A stretch of DNA of 64,000 nt from Brevipalpus yothersi (lineage: Eukaryota > Arthropoda > Arachnida > Trombidiformes > Tenuipalpidae): assembly GCA_003956705.1 (NCBI GenBank), contig QZCP01000052.1, positions 68,221 through 132,220 of the forward strand, written 5' to 3'. The stretch's first letter is position 1; every line of letters begins with the position of its first letter. A model generated the notes under the pieces. That model was not told where the DNA came from. It did not search any database and worked only from the letters and a program-made list of their open reading frames with translations. This document shows positions 34,268-48,805 of this stretch, one piece after another. The translations under genes and the position numbers were made by a program.

Positions 34268-37200
34268 TCGTCAAGCTGCAAAGCAAGCAATCTGACACAA
34301 GCTTCCAACAGACCCAAAGCATCAGCCAGCATCCTTGGCCCGTGGCACGCGCTTCGAAACGGGCCGTTGTTGTTGATTGTTGAAAGACCATCCTCTCTAT
34401 GTCGCCAATAGCTACGAGTTTTGGTGGTTAATAGTTTCGCTCGATCGCCCGGTCAACGCTGCTATCTACACACTTGGGCCTCTATTCCTCTCTCTTTCTA
34501 TCTCCACTCTCGACTGCTGTGTTATTATTTTTTCGATGATGAATATGATGATGAAGATCATCTTTTTGACTTTCAGATTGGAGAGGAAGCGACAGCAAAT
34601 TGTTTTGGTTGAAGCTGGTTTTGGGGAGAAGAATAATCAAGGTATAGATCGAGCAAAAAAACGAGAGCAACTCAAATGGGATGATCTTGTTCATGGTGCC
34701 AAAGTCACAGCGCAACCAGAAAGTAGAGAGAAAAAAATTTTTTCCAGCTCAAGAACAATAGTATAATATATGTTTTGCCCTCAACATCACACACACACAC
34801 ACCAACTCTCACTGAAAACCTCAATTACAATGATTAAGATTACACTTTAATGGATCTGTTTTCCATTCTTTTTCACTCTCTCTCTATGCTGGTCTGTATA
34901 TTGCTTCAGTATCTCTCTCCTGCTTTCACTTTCGATCTGCTTGGTTGATCTTTTTTCTTCTTCTCCTTCTTATGTTTTCAAATTACCGAAGAAGAAGTAA
35001 AGAGAGAGAGAGAGAGAGAGACTTAAATGAAAGTCCCTGATCGATACTAATCTTATATCGATTTAAAGTAGATCAAGTTGAAAACTTTTTCTCTTCACTC
35101 CAATGTTTCTCTCTCTCCTTGGACAATAATTAGGATAACGTCCGAACACCATTGAGTTTCTTTCTCAGCAAGATACATACATCATACACATAATCACGAA
35201 ACACAACACACATTTTCTCCATCCTTTTTACTACTCTCTCCATGACCATTGAGAAAAATTAGAGAGAGAGAGAGAAAGAGAAAGATAATCTACTGGAACA
35301 AGTCTCTCTCTCTCTCTTTCATTCTACCTGTTTACCTGTGAATGTGTTTTAAAAAGTTGGCAATTTGGCAAGCCAAGGAAGCCGCTCTTAACGTCTTCGC
35401 TCGGCTACCTTTCCTCATATATTCTATCATGTACATGCCCCTTTCACCACCAACTTCCTTCACATGGCCACTCTCTGCCTTCAAAATACATGTATATATA
35501 CTATATACTATATTCTTTTCTCTCTCTTTCTGCTCTCCATTCCATGGTGCCGATCTTCAATTATTTAACTGCCTTTCAAACTTGAAAAAAAGAGGAACAG
35601 TCAAAGAAAGAGAGAAAGAGAGAGAAAAGCAAAACTCATCATAATAAAGAGCAAGTGAATAGTTGAAAGAGCTGTATTCAAGCTCGGTGAAGGTAAACTT
35701 CTCTCTTCTCTTCTCTTCTCTTTTGGCTTCACCCAAGTAAGGCCGAGGACCCGCTCTGGTGTTGAGGAGTGAAGGAATTTTTACTTCACATTCTTACTCT
35801 CTCTGGAATAACTTTTTGGTCAGATTGGCTTTCTAGAGTGAGAGGGAGAGAGAGGAGAGAGAATTCTTCTACAAATATATTTTCACAAATACATCTTCAC
35901 AACGTTCTAAGTAAGCGCATCGTAAACAGAATTGGTCCTCTTTCTTCGAGTGTAAAGTTTTGGAGTAAAACTTTTTGTATATGTTTATACCTTCAACATA
36001 GAGAGAGAGAAAATTCTGATCTATTGTTGGTGATGGAGATAAGTGGTGAAGAGAGAGAGAGCAAAGGGAAAGTCTCTATCTATTAGTTTATGGAACTTGC
36101 TGGATAAAGATTGTTGCCAATGAGAAGAGGAGGATCACAAAAAGGCATCAAGTTGAATGGATCTAAGATGAAAAAAGAGAAAAAGAATAAAGAAGGAGGA
36201 GATACTCTTTTTTAGCCTGAGAAATTTTTACTTTCTTCATTCCGAGGAATACAGACACACACACTACTGAGGAACAGAGAAAAAAAGAGAAGATGAATAA
36301 AAAAACGCATCAACAACGTAAAAAAGGCGGAAAATAAAACATCCCAAAGACTAAACATCTTTCTCTTCTTCAATATTCATTCTTCTCTCCAATCTTGTTA
36401 GGATTGTGAAAAATAATCTAACTTTCCTCATCATCTTAATATACTGGCTGTGTGATGATCAAAGATGATTTGTTCTGAGCTTCATCATCGTTCTTCTTCT
36501 TCTTGTTTATCATCATCATTCGTTTCGTTATTATTGATCAACAAAATGCTATTTCATCCTGCGTAAGAGGAAGAGAGATGGAGACAAGCCTCTCCAATTT
36601 ACATTGGCACATTCTATTTCGGATGTTCTTCTTTACCATGAAAAAATTCTGGAAAATGGTTTCACAGTATCGATGGCCACCAGTGCTGATCGGGTTCCAG
36701 AACAAGTTTTTTGGTTCAAATTCTTTTATCTATCAAGAATTTCTTTCTCATTATTTTTTTCACGGTTTACATTCATCGACAAGCTTTGGCCTTTGTTGAT
36801 GTTGGATGAGAGAGAGGAAGAAATAAAAAAGATGAGAAAAGGAATCAAATGATGCTGAGTCTGACCAGTCATCCACAGCAAACAATGGTTTCACGCTGCT
36901 TGAATGGAAGAAGATGATGAAGAAAAGTGTACTCATGGATAAAGAGAAGAGAGATGTTCTTCTATCATCTTCTTCTCTCTTCTCTTTCTCTCTTTTTCAC
37001 TGGCCATTCATACCTTCAATCGTTTGTCTGCTGCTAAACAAGAATCATTTGCAAGATGAATCCAGTTAAATGAACCTCAACATGAATACATGTACAATGA
37101 ATTTTTGCCAAGAGAAAGAGATAGAAAAGCATCATGTAAATGTGTACCAAGCTTCAATGACCTGCAGGATGTTGTGTGTTGGCTGAAATTTGAATTCAAA

Positions 37201-39157
37201 TTTGCCACTGGCCAAAGATGGACTGGCAAGTAAACATGGTGCCAATACAAGAGAGAGAGAATGTGAGAAAAAAAATATATCGAATCAAGACCAGAGGAAT
37301 AAATGGAAAGGAAGAGAGAGAGAACAGAATAAGTGATGGAATCAAGATGGACCTACCAGGATAACTGGCCTACAGGGAAGCTGTAAATCATGAGAACTCA
37401 TGAATTTACGATTTCAGCCTACAAGTGGTTGCATCTAATTTTTTTGCCTCTCTCATCTCATTTATCCTACTTCTTTATATGGATACTCCAGAGTGACCAT
37501 GCTGGCAAGAATATTTCTCTCTCTCTCTCAATGATTGGTCATTATTACGTCCACTTGGTATTACTAAATTACTTTTGACTCTGAGATGAGTATTATTCAG
37601 CTTGATCATCAACCATTCAAGTTTAACGTACCGCGTTCAAATCTTGCAAGATAATTCAAATATTTACGATTCAAGAGAGAAGGAAAAAAAAGAACAATAC
37701 ATTTGAGAGGAGAAAAGATGTACAGAGTTTTGTTTCATTCAGATTGGTAAAGGTCAGTTGATTAAAAGATCTAAAGTGACCAGTTGAGAAGATGATTCTT
37801 TTTCTCTCTCTTCCTCTTTACATCCACTCGATAAGTCTGAAGATGAAGAACTCAAGAGGATGTATCAAAAGAGGACAAGTTGAAACAAAGCCGTGTGATG
37901 AGGGAATATAAAAAAGATGATACAAGAGAGATTCCTTTTGGAAGTACTCTTCAAAGTTTCTTGGTGAAGATTTTTTTTTCTATCAGTTTCACTTCATACA
38001 CATGGTACAGTAGTAGTTGGAACCAGTAATCTCAAGCCTTTCTTTTGAAACTTTTACACTACACATACATACTCTGAATACAGTTTGAATTAATCTTTTG
38101 ATGAGGAGATACATGAAGGAGAGGAGAGCTGACAGCAATAATCTTTAATCTGCATCAAACATCTTTTTGTGCATTCTTTCAACTTTTGCCTGTTTCTGTA
38201 TTGATGATGATCAAGGAACCAAATTTTTCTCTCTCTCCATCTCTTTTCTTCCTGCATCACTTTGATCTGTAACAGATCTGATGTATTATGCATATTTTGC
38301 ATATTTTGCAGACCATTTTTTGGACCCACTTTTGTAATTTTATAACACTACACACTTCAAGCGGTCAACTTAATAGCATACATATTACATCATGATTTCT
38401 TTGTTTTTGATCTTATATCGTGTGTGAATCTCATTAAAATAACACACAGAAGCAGTGAAAAAAGTTTTTTGGGTAAAAAACTTCCCCGTGACTAGGAACC
38501 TGAACCTTACCTTTTACTGGGTGAAATTGATGTCTGTCGGAAATGAGAGGATCAATTAACATGTAAATGAGCAAATTTTTGTAAAATTTTTAAATCTTAA
38601 AAAAGGGTTGAAAAAGGGACACTATTATGCTGAGAGAAGCTTATACTCAGTAACTTTTTTTACTCTTTCTCGTGTTTTTTGGTCAAATTTTTTCTCTTCC
38701 ATCTGCTCTTCATCTCACTTCCAAATTGAGAGCAAGTTGAGAAGAAAAAATATCATTTCAAAAAATATATACACTCCATTATCATGATGGTGATGAACTT
38801 TTCGGAGCGGCATCAGTCTTTTTCGGAGAAAAGTTCTGGAAACTCACATGTTCAAGTGATAGGTGATAATTTTTTGTGAAAACTCAAAATAAACTGACTA
38901 AACACACATGTACAGTATAGCAGTACTCGACCAGCTAAATTCTCATCAATTCCAATTCATCAGTACACAACCGATGATGGAAAGCAGACCGGTAAAAGGT
39001 GTCAATGGTGCATATTTACATTGGAATCCATTTCGAAATCAACTCAGAAAGAGAGAGAGACTTTCAACAACATCCTGGTAAAGTTAATTCAAAGCAAAAG
39101 TTCAGTGTTTTAGTGAATATTTTATCTCATCTATTCTCCCATAAAAAGCATACACAG

Positions 39158-39159
<2 letters not shown>

Positions 39160-39189
<30 letters not shown>
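39160..39189. repeat. (CA)n microsatellite
   Basis: About 15 AC units, the only sizeable CA array in the interval. Confidence 0.9.
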
Positions 39190-39191
<2 letters not shown>

Positions 39192-42100
39192 GCACATGAG
39201 AACAAAATTGACAAGAATGCATGAAATCAATTTCCTATCTTCAAAGCTCAAAGCTTTTGAAGGGGAATACATGATCTAATAGTAGATTGTGAAATGGATG
39301 GTGATCCTCCACCGCATCATCATGATGATGGTAATCATCTTGTCATTCAAGTCATGATGATGAAATGAGATGCATCCAGCTGCCTCAAATTTCGATCACA
39401 TGGCCCTGTAGTTAAGTCACATAAGCCTCCAAAAAAAAGATGGGAAAAAGAGAGAGAGAGAAAGCAAATCACTTTGTAGGTGGTCCACACTGATAAAGTT
39501 GATGTCCACAACAATTTTCTACCATCAAAATTTCGTCAACCACCAAATGGCTGGATAATCGTCCAGATATAGAGAGGTACTCATTTTATTCGCTCATTTT
39601 TTACACCTCTTAAAATTATACCTTAAAACACAACATGGTTACTTTTTGTGGACATGGTTATGTTGCTCTTTTTTTCTCGGTCACTTTCATGGCGTATAGT
39701 GTGTGAGCAATTTAGATCAATTCAAAGTGTATCAAATAATCTCAGAGCTCAACGACACAAAACTTTATCACTCTCTCTCTCTCTCAATAATAACTGTACC
39801 TGGATAAAAAGTTCATTATACACACATCCTTGTTCTTCTATTTGCGTATGGATTGTCTATCTAATGCTGTATAAGTTTTCTGTTCACTGCAAAAACATTT
39901 GGAAATGTATTCTCACATTTCGATGGATATTGGCTTCAGAAAAATTCAATGGATCAGATTGAAGATTGAAGAGAAAGAGCCCAGCAAGTGTATGTGTATG
40001 GATATACCTTCACATTTTGACCTGAATTTTTCATTCATTCATTCATTCAAGTGAAGTGAAGTGATGGATAAACTATAATGTGAACAATTCAGTATATAAC
40101 TAACCGGCAGTTAGAATAAAAAGGCTTCCAATTTCAAATCTTTTCTCTATCTCACCTCAAACGTTAAGCCAAGCGAGGTGAGGCTGTTCTGAAAAGGCCA
40201 ACAACAACAAGTAATAAAAACTACTGGCTGGATGGATCTTTTCGCGCTCTTTTATTGCTCAAGCATCGATCAAAAGTGGATCTCTTTTGTGGCTCTACAT
40301 AAGTGTTAGACATGGAAAGTGTGTGTAATAATAATGATAATAATGACGATAAGTGCCAAGTTAAGGAGAGAAAAAAAATCCGTTCAATTAGATTAATCTA
40401 ATATCGTTCACTGGGTTTGATGTGGCCGAAAGTGAGGCCAATATGGTCCAAAAATTGCATCTAAAATCAGGTGCTAAAAAGATATTCCCGATTGCCAAAA
40501 GCAATATCAGGAGAGCCTCTTGATCATCGAAAAATTCTCATTTCATCACAATTCTCCAGATACTCCATGCATTATATATATATGCCAATTAATCTGAATA
40601 CAACTTTTCACGCTTCATTTTTCTGGTTCAGTATACACACACACACACCATACTCTGTAATCATTTTCAATCGAAATGATCAGAATCGTATCTACCTTTC
40701 ACATTGTGGAGCCTTCCTGCTGTATGTGAATAAGTAATCATCTTAATAGTTGCATTTCATTACTCCCACTTGGAAAAGTTTGATAGCGAAAACAGCTCAA
40801 TCTTGTTACTTATTATGCCACCCACTCACCCACTGATTTAGTGGCATTAATCACCATCTTTTTCATCAGGCCTATTCTTTTGTGCTAGAATGGAGAGAAA
40901 AAAAATTTTCTATCTCAAGAAAACATCATTACAATTCCATACCATTCTTTACCACCAACCTTTTTCGATATATATATATACATCTACATACATCTAAAAT
41001 TCAAAAAATTTAAATTAGCTCTCTCTCCCCTCTTCCGCCCACTTTCCGTTAGCATTATGAAACCCAAGTCATTTAAGCAAAATTTCACTTCCACATTAAC
41101 TGCTCCAATTCACCTTCTCTCAGGTCACTAGTGTATTACCTTTATGGTGTTGACCATTGAGAGAGAGAGAGAGAAAAAATTATCTTCTCGATTGATGTAC
41201 CATTGTGATTACAGTTCTCATTATTGGCATGAACATCATCACCATCATTGACCTCTCACGATATATCAGCATCACCAAGGGACAAAATGAATTTTCATCA
41301 TCATCTTCATGATATTCACATCATCCGCTTTACTTCTTTTTTTCACCATCTTCTCTTCTCCTCATCTTATTTAACACACCATGACCGGTGGCGAAGTTCC
41401 ACCATGAAGTTCTATACTTCATATCTTACACATCTGAACACTATACACTTTATATAATATGATTCGGCATGAAAAAAGCCCTAAAAGCAATTAATTATTC
41501 CAACACTTTAGCAAGAGGCTCACACACAAAAAATAAGATGGCAAGCCTATGCCAAGAGCGATAAAGATGCTGTGTGTGAGAGAGAGAGAGAGAGACGAAG
41601 AGATGATAAAGATGCGACCTTTAATGATGAAAATGATGATGATATTGAAGGCTAATTTTGTAAAGTGAGAAAGAAATATATACACCTTTCAATACAACAA
41701 ATCATCAGCCTACTTGGACACTAATAAGAAGAGAAAGAGGGACAGTTATACTGACCACAAATTTTGTAAGTCCTATTTTGATATGAAGTTTGCTTTACCA
41801 TGTTCTACCATCTGAAAACTTTTGCCAAGCCTTTGAGTACACAAAATCATTTCAAAATCGAAATTCCTAATCAAATGAAATCGTCATCATCATTCTCATC
41901 ATGATTGACTTCCATCTTAACCAATCAACTTGATATGAACTCCTTTTTCACCTTGATTTTAATTGCAATGCTGTTCAATTTTCTACCGATAAATTATCAT
42001 GATTGCAAGATGAGTGTGTTTTTGGTTCGTGTGAGTATATTAACAAGTGTTCAGAATCATGATGGAAAAGAAAATCTATCAGATCTTGATGATCATATAT

Positions 42101-42670
42101 CAATTCAAGTGGCTACAGCCAGCATCAACTTATCATCTTGCATACACATCGACAATTTTTTTTATTACCCTCAAGCTATTGTATCACTCCGAAAAGTGGT
42201 AGTATTTATTCACTTGTGTATATACTTTACTGATAAAAATCAATCTTAACCATCATCAACTCACCAATTCATCTCAAGTGATGCGGATGAGATCAAAGTA
42301 CTGTATATACACTACATGGAATCACAATTAAGTAAACAAAACTATTGTATAATCAGTGTGAAAAAGAACTGCACACCAACAGTGATAATGTTGTGTGAAT
42401 GTGAAAAAAGAAGAAAAAGAACAAAATGATATCAAGTTATTATTATTCAATTTGGCCAATGTGTATTCTTCACACACACTTTTCTAATCTCATGAAAAGT
42501 TCTCAGAATATAATTTCGAACAATGAAATGAAGGTGGAAATGAGATTCTTTTGCTTATCAGAAAACTAATTATGACAGACGTGCCAGTCTCAAACTCTTA
42601 AATCCATGGACATCCATGAAAAGCGGACCAACATTCAACAGGTTGCATGATGATGTTAAGATGACAGGAA

Positions 42671-42674
<4 letters not shown>

Positions 42675-42703
<29 letters not shown>
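42675..42703. repeat. (GA)n microsatellite
   Basis: About 14 GA units on the plus strand. Confidence 0.9.
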
Positions 42704-42704
<1 letters not shown>

Positions 42705-43786
42705 AAGATCCATCCTCATCTTGACGTCCACCAAATTATTTTTGACGCATCTTTTCATTTTTCACCACTCCTAAGTCATTTGGAAAAAGGTGTCTACCTC
42801 GTCAGCGTGGCAAGAAAAGAAAAATGAAGGCATCCCAAGCAAACTATTCCATCGTTTCCATGATTAACCGCACACATACTTGTATTCACATTCACTTGTA
42901 TCCGATTGGATTCCACCTTGCTTGATGATGATTATTTTTCCTTCAACAACAACGACTACACTTCCATTCAGTCAGCAATCAGAACGACTTTCCATTAAAA
43001 TAGCAGTTGAAATATTGAAATGAAGTGAATTCAAGCAATTTAGAGCTATCAATCAGAGTGAAAGCTTCTTTTTGATTATGTGTGTGTATATGTGGAGCCA
43101 AGGAACCATTAGAACTTCCAATCGGAAACTTCTGGTTTGATCGTGCCGAGAAAATATTCTTTCGAAAATTCTGAACACTCAGATATTTTCTCCCTCTCTT
43201 CTTTATTTTGTGCTCCTCCTTGGTCATAAATCTCGATCTGCTACACATATTCAAGGTGTGTTTTTGAGTATGTGTGTGTGAGAGTATGTAATGTATACTT
43301 CGATCAGATTGATAAAATTAAGGTGATTAATGTGGATAAATTGATCACCAAAAAGCATCTCACATACCACCATCACTTACCCCCTTTAGTGGCTTAAGCA
43401 AATCATGATAATGTTTTTTTTCCTGATATAAAGGATCGTGTATTATTATTATGGCTCAAAGCATCGGCAAAATGTAAGATGCTGACCACTTTGATGCTAA
43501 GAAGAGAAATTTTTCTCTCTCTCTTCCTATCATCTCTAATCAGTTAAGGTCATAGCAAGTTTTTCTTTACCTCTTGAAACCGAACACAGCAATAATTCAT
43601 CTTATTTTCAAAGGTTCCTTCTGGGCACTTGATTAGTTTGCCAAATCTTTCTTACTATATACACTTGCTATTCATGTACATGGTTAAAATTCAGTAAACT
43701 TGCTCTCGTAAATTGCGGAGAAAATTTGGTATGATCATCAATTCTTCCGCTGTTCAGGCCACTTATACTTAAGAGTAGAATTTCTG

Positions 43787-43789
<3 letters not shown>

Positions 43790-43840
<51 letters not shown>

Positions 43841-43849
43841 TCTCTCTCT
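43790..43849. repeat. (GA)n immediately followed by (TC)n
   Basis: GA units to 43838 are followed directly by TC units to 43849, so the junction is self-complementary and could form a short hairpin. Confidence 0.9.
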
Positions 43850-45988
43850 TAGACTATCAGCCATAAAAATAATCAGATATTTACCTTGATTCTTAGAGAG
43901 CCTATCAAAACCAATGTTCTCATACTGAATATCAGGCCTCGGAATATGCTAGCCCCATACCAGGCAAACTTACCTTAGTTGTGATTTTTGCTAAACTGGC
44001 CAGCTATTTGATGATATTATCTAAGCTTTGGAATTGACATTGCTCCGATTTTGTTCTGTAATTCTAATTCAAAATATCCGCTCCTTTCTTGAGCCCAAAA
44101 GTAAGCAAACCATGTTCGATTCTCAGAATCTATTCTGACAAATGAGAAGATGAGAAAATTGGGTTTGTTGAGCCATTGATGAATGTGTTTGAGAATGAAA
44201 TTTTGCCAACGAAAAAAAGAAGCATTGAGATCAGAAGATCATAATAACTCAGAATTTTTCCAAGTATTTGATCTTTTTTTCCTCTTCTTCTCCGTTCTTT
44301 TTCTACCGACTGTTCGCAGTCTTGATTTACGATACTTAACTAGCTTCGTTATTTGGCTTCCTCCTAAGCTGAGTCAAGGCGAGAGAAGCCCGAATAGCCA
44401 TTCCCTACATTTTTGTTATTGCTGACTGTGTCCATACTGTTACAAGAGAGAGAGAGGAGAAAAGTTCTGAAGAAAGTAAATAAGTTAATGTCGAAGAATA
44501 GTGTGTCGAGGATAGACGAATATGGACTTGAAGGAAGAGGAAGAGCCCAAATGAATGACCCAGCTTCATACATCTTCTCTTTCTCTCTCCTCAAACTCAT
44601 TTCTTCTCTGTCATCATCACTTTACTTTTCGGATTTTTGTGTTCAAGCATAAACCAGCCAAACAAGTCCACAGTATATAGTGTATTCTGGGCTTACCGGC
44701 ATTCGGCCAGTTACCAAAAGAGATAGAATGAAAGAGAGAGAGAACCCAGGCTTATATCCTATCTAAGGCTTGACGCGCTTGAGAGAATGCATTTTGTGTG
44801 TGTGTGTGAGAGTTCCTATGGCGAAAAGCCGGATTGAAAAGCCTCTCTCATGTCAGCATCGGGCAACTGATGAGCTCGAGAGATGAGATCACGATCTTGA
44901 CACCCACGGAAATATTTGACCGCTATTCTATACAGTCTTCCTTCCAGTTAACTACAATCCAATTAATGAATCTCACTGCTTTATGTTGATTGTATGTGTG
45001 TGTGTGTGTCTGTCTGTATGCATGTTATTCATGAATTCATTAATGATTTACGAGGCGGAGATCACTTGTAGTGACCACCGATATATATTTCAGACCTATT
45101 CATGTGTGTAGACCCATAGATCATGGTCGAATCATCTTGCTATCTTGATTTTGGATAATGATAGCGGTTTTTGTGGCTCAAGTTTGTGTGTGAGTTAGGG
45201 GGAAAGAAAGCAAGAGAGATGCTGGTAGAGATGCTGGCTTCAACGAAATTGGATGAATGATCACACTTAGCTTGGCATCTATTCAATCTTGGTAAAAGAG
45301 AGAGAGAGAAGAGATAAATTGAACGTCAAACAACAAAAAGCGAAATGAAAAGGAACCCCGAACTAGTTTTTCGCGCGCCCAAATTTTTCACTCTCTCTCT
45401 AAAATCGAATAGCTGCTCATTTACTCCTGCAGATTTTCTCTCTCTTTTGCTCTTTTCGATGCTCGTTAACATTCAGATTTATGGCCTCTTGAAAAGAAAA
45501 CTGATCGTTTCGGAAGAAAGTGCAATTCGTGTGTGGACATCAAAAATATATTCGTGTGCCCTTTGAGAGATGGCCAAAAAAATTATTGCCTCTATTTTAT
45601 CGTTTTTGGGACTTTTATTGTGTCATTTTTTGGTGTTTTGTTTTTTCCATCTTTTCGGAGGGTTTGTAAATTATGATAGCCATTCGAAAATTATATCAAC
45701 CTGAAAATGTTTATTCTCAAACCAATGACCAGACAGATAGAGTGAGAAAGAGAAAGAGAGGGCAGCTCTTTTATTGGATACATAATTCTTGGAACTATTC
45801 TCCTCAATACACTGTATGATCATTTATTCATGAAAAGGTGTTAGTTAAAAAACACGAATAGCCAGTGAATATGCCCATGAATTGAGCATTTTTCCCCAAT
45901 CCACATCTCCAATCACCAAATGATCATCATTTTTCACATTATACTTGTTCATCTAAATCATGGCCAAAACACGATTCATTATCTATTT

Positions 45989-45989
<1 letters not shown>

Positions 45990-46078
<89 letters not shown>
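45990..46078. repeat. (CT)n microsatellite
   Basis: About 44 TC units with a single TTT interruption near 46001. Confidence 0.95.
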
Positions 46079-46082
<4 letters not shown>

Positions 46083-46504
46083 CCTTTTCAACTCACTTTC
46101 TCATACTTTTTAGCGATTCTCTTCAACCATTCCCTGAGCTCTCACAACTGTTCTCATCCATCTTCTTTCTCTCTCTCTTCTCAATTTTATGACTTTTTTT
46201 CTCTCTCTATCTCTCTCCTTGGCCTATCCTATGATGGTTCCACTTGGTGGATGATGATCGGTTTCCGAGGAAGAAGCAAAAAATTGCTGCCCAAAAAGTG
46301 TGAGAGAACATAGTCAACCATATGGATATGTATTTTCATTGAAAAGCTTGTTCACTTGTTCACGTAATAATGATTCCCTAAAATCAGGTTTCAACCGAAC
46401 AAAACAAGTGAATATAATCGGAATTGATCCAAAATGTGATTCCAAAAAGTTCCGTTTTAATGTTATCTTTTCTCATGGAAAACATTGGATCGATTGTCAG
46501 TGAG

Positions 46505-46508
<4 letters not shown>

Positions 46509-46584
<76 letters not shown>
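46509..46584. repeat. (GA)n microsatellite
   Basis: About 38 GA units, complementary to the CT array 430 nt upstream. Confidence 0.95.
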
Positions 46585-46587
<3 letters not shown>

Positions 46588-48805
46588 AGAGCAAGAGAGG
46601 AAGAAAATAGATGAAAACTTTTACCATCCACAGATGTGGATGATCACTCATCCTTTCACTACTTGAAGCTGTATAACAGCAACAAGAGATAGAAAGAGAT
46701 TCATCGCTAAGATTAAAACCTTGAAACTGATCTTTGTTACCTGTTCAAAGTACACCATTCTGAGATGATGCGGATCTTGTATGTATAAGATTGAACTTTT
46801 CCAGTATTTCAACTGTTACCGCTGCCAATCATAGGGATTACATTGATGGCGTAAAGAGAGAAGGAAAAAAGAAGTGAACATTTCAGCATCACAAAGAAGC
46901 ATATCTCCATGAGCATGCTTATTCTTTTACACATTCAACAAGTTCAGACACCCAGTTCATGGAAAAAAATTGGAAAAATTTTTCGGCTAAATTTAAGAGC
47001 CCGCATCTTCCACCCTCACGCTAACCGGGATTATGATGATGATATCCTTCCATCATCATCATTGTCTGATATGTTGAATTGAATTCTGGTAGATAAGGAC
47101 AAAGAGATTTGAAGATACACCTGTATGTATGTGTACCTGAGCCCGAAAGTTCACTAAGTATCAGTAACAAGTTTGCCTCTCTCTTTCTCCGTCTATTTGA
47201 CTTAAGTTCTTATATGATACTATGAACTTCATAGTATCATAGTATGAAATTTCAAAGATCCTTACCAGTTTCATGTCTTCATGATTACACTCTTTTCCTT
47301 CTTATTTATTCACTGCACATCCTTGACTTGGGATGTTCAACAGAAATTTTTGGGATGCTGAATATTTCTTTTATCTCTCTCCTCCTTGAGAGAGAGAGAG
47401 AGGTTCCTTCTGACTGGGATGCCTCTTCACTTGTGTGCTCATGTAATACATAATCGAAAAATTACATCTACTCTTCTTTATCCATGATTATCATGATGAC
47501 CACTTCTGGAGAGAGAGAGGCCTTTCTTCCTCAATCTACACCTTACAGCATTATTATTACTGTTATTCTTACCTATTCTATCAGAAAATTCCTTTCATAT
47601 CTTGTTAAAGTTTGTATGATAATTCAGACAAAATTTTTCAACTTCATTAGGTAGTAGATGAATTTAGTTGAAAAACTTTCGGGAAACTGTTTTAATTTGC
47701 CAAAAGAAAGTGTATTTATTCTTCTTCCAATCAGAAGTGTTCATAAATTTTTCCAATCTAAATTCTAATGAATTATTGAATTTTTGGCCAAAATTTGTCT
47801 ACCTGTTCTCATGAAAATCACATCAAAACTCAACTCTCCACACTCCCACTTTTAGAGCCAAAAAAATTAGCATTGCTACCATACACACAACTGTTCACTT
47901 ATCCAAATCATATCAACTTAAACCGATTCGATTCAAATGATTTGTACCCTGCTGATTGAGTCCTTCAAGTGTGGAATCTAACATGGGTGAAAACTTTCTC
48001 TCTCTGGAAAAGATTTACTTACACTAACCTAGTGCCAATCATTTTCACTCGAAACCAATTTTTTTTGTCCGCCTATTTGCTATTGAATAAACATGATCCT
48101 GTCAAATGGGCCATATTCATGGATGCTCCATTTCCGTTGGAAAACTTTCATGAGTCTCTCTTTCTCTCTCCCATGTGAATTTTTCGAACGCCCATTCACC
48201 AGGCAGGGTAAACATATGATGGATTCACATTATACATGTATTCCAAAGGGAAAGAGAGACTGGGTTCATATTTTCTTACTCTACTGATTTATCGCCCTGA
48301 TTGAACTTCATTGGCGGAGGTGGAAAAAGCGAAGGTGGTGTGAATATTGCAGAATATCTTCAACGATAGTTTATTTACTCAATCATGGTGCAATGGATTC
48401 ATTGCACCATGGCGGAAAACTTCCACTTATACACTACTCTTAGGCATTGGAAAAGAGAAGATGGAAGGAAGATTCCTTTTTTTCACACCAAGATATTTAT
48501 AACTGATCAGCGTTAACTTTTGACACCAAATTTTTGGGGAGAAACTGATCTATTTTTGCAGAATTTTCTACTCTCTCTCTCTTTCTAAAATCTTGGGAAT
48601 CTCAGAATTCTCACTCTTCTCTTCCTTGTTTCCTCATTTTCTTACCACTTTTTTCTTGGTTGACTATCGATGAGTATTGATTAGCATTTGGAAGTGAAAT
48701 TTTTATTCAACCTTCTAGAAGTAGTTTTATTTCCCATCCTAGTTGATTTAGTTTTCCCTTCCACATCCATTCGGATTATCTCATCATTTCACCAATCTGA
48801 TTAAA

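Larger units (their letters stand above)
31008..48805. other. Gene-poor, microsatellite-rich interval (about 17.8 kb)
   Basis: No frame here has convincing protein features; the longer frames are CT/GA repeats read through or AT-rich noise. It is dense in CT and GA dinucleotide arrays (separate entries), with CA/TG runs and ATC/GAT triplet runs. It may be the first intron of the plus-strand WHD gene, or a regulatory interval upstream of the myosin light chain gene. Long pyrimidine or purine tracts with GAGAG cores would fit GAGA-factor-like sites, but that is inference. Confidence 0.5.

Noticed and set aside
34046..34411. 121-codon plus frame
   Set aside because: Runs through a CT microsatellite, has no family motif and overlaps other equally long frames.
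41905..42249. 114-codon plus frame with hydrophobic start
   Set aside because: AT-rich composition, no splice context, no motif; looks like chance in a large non-coding block.
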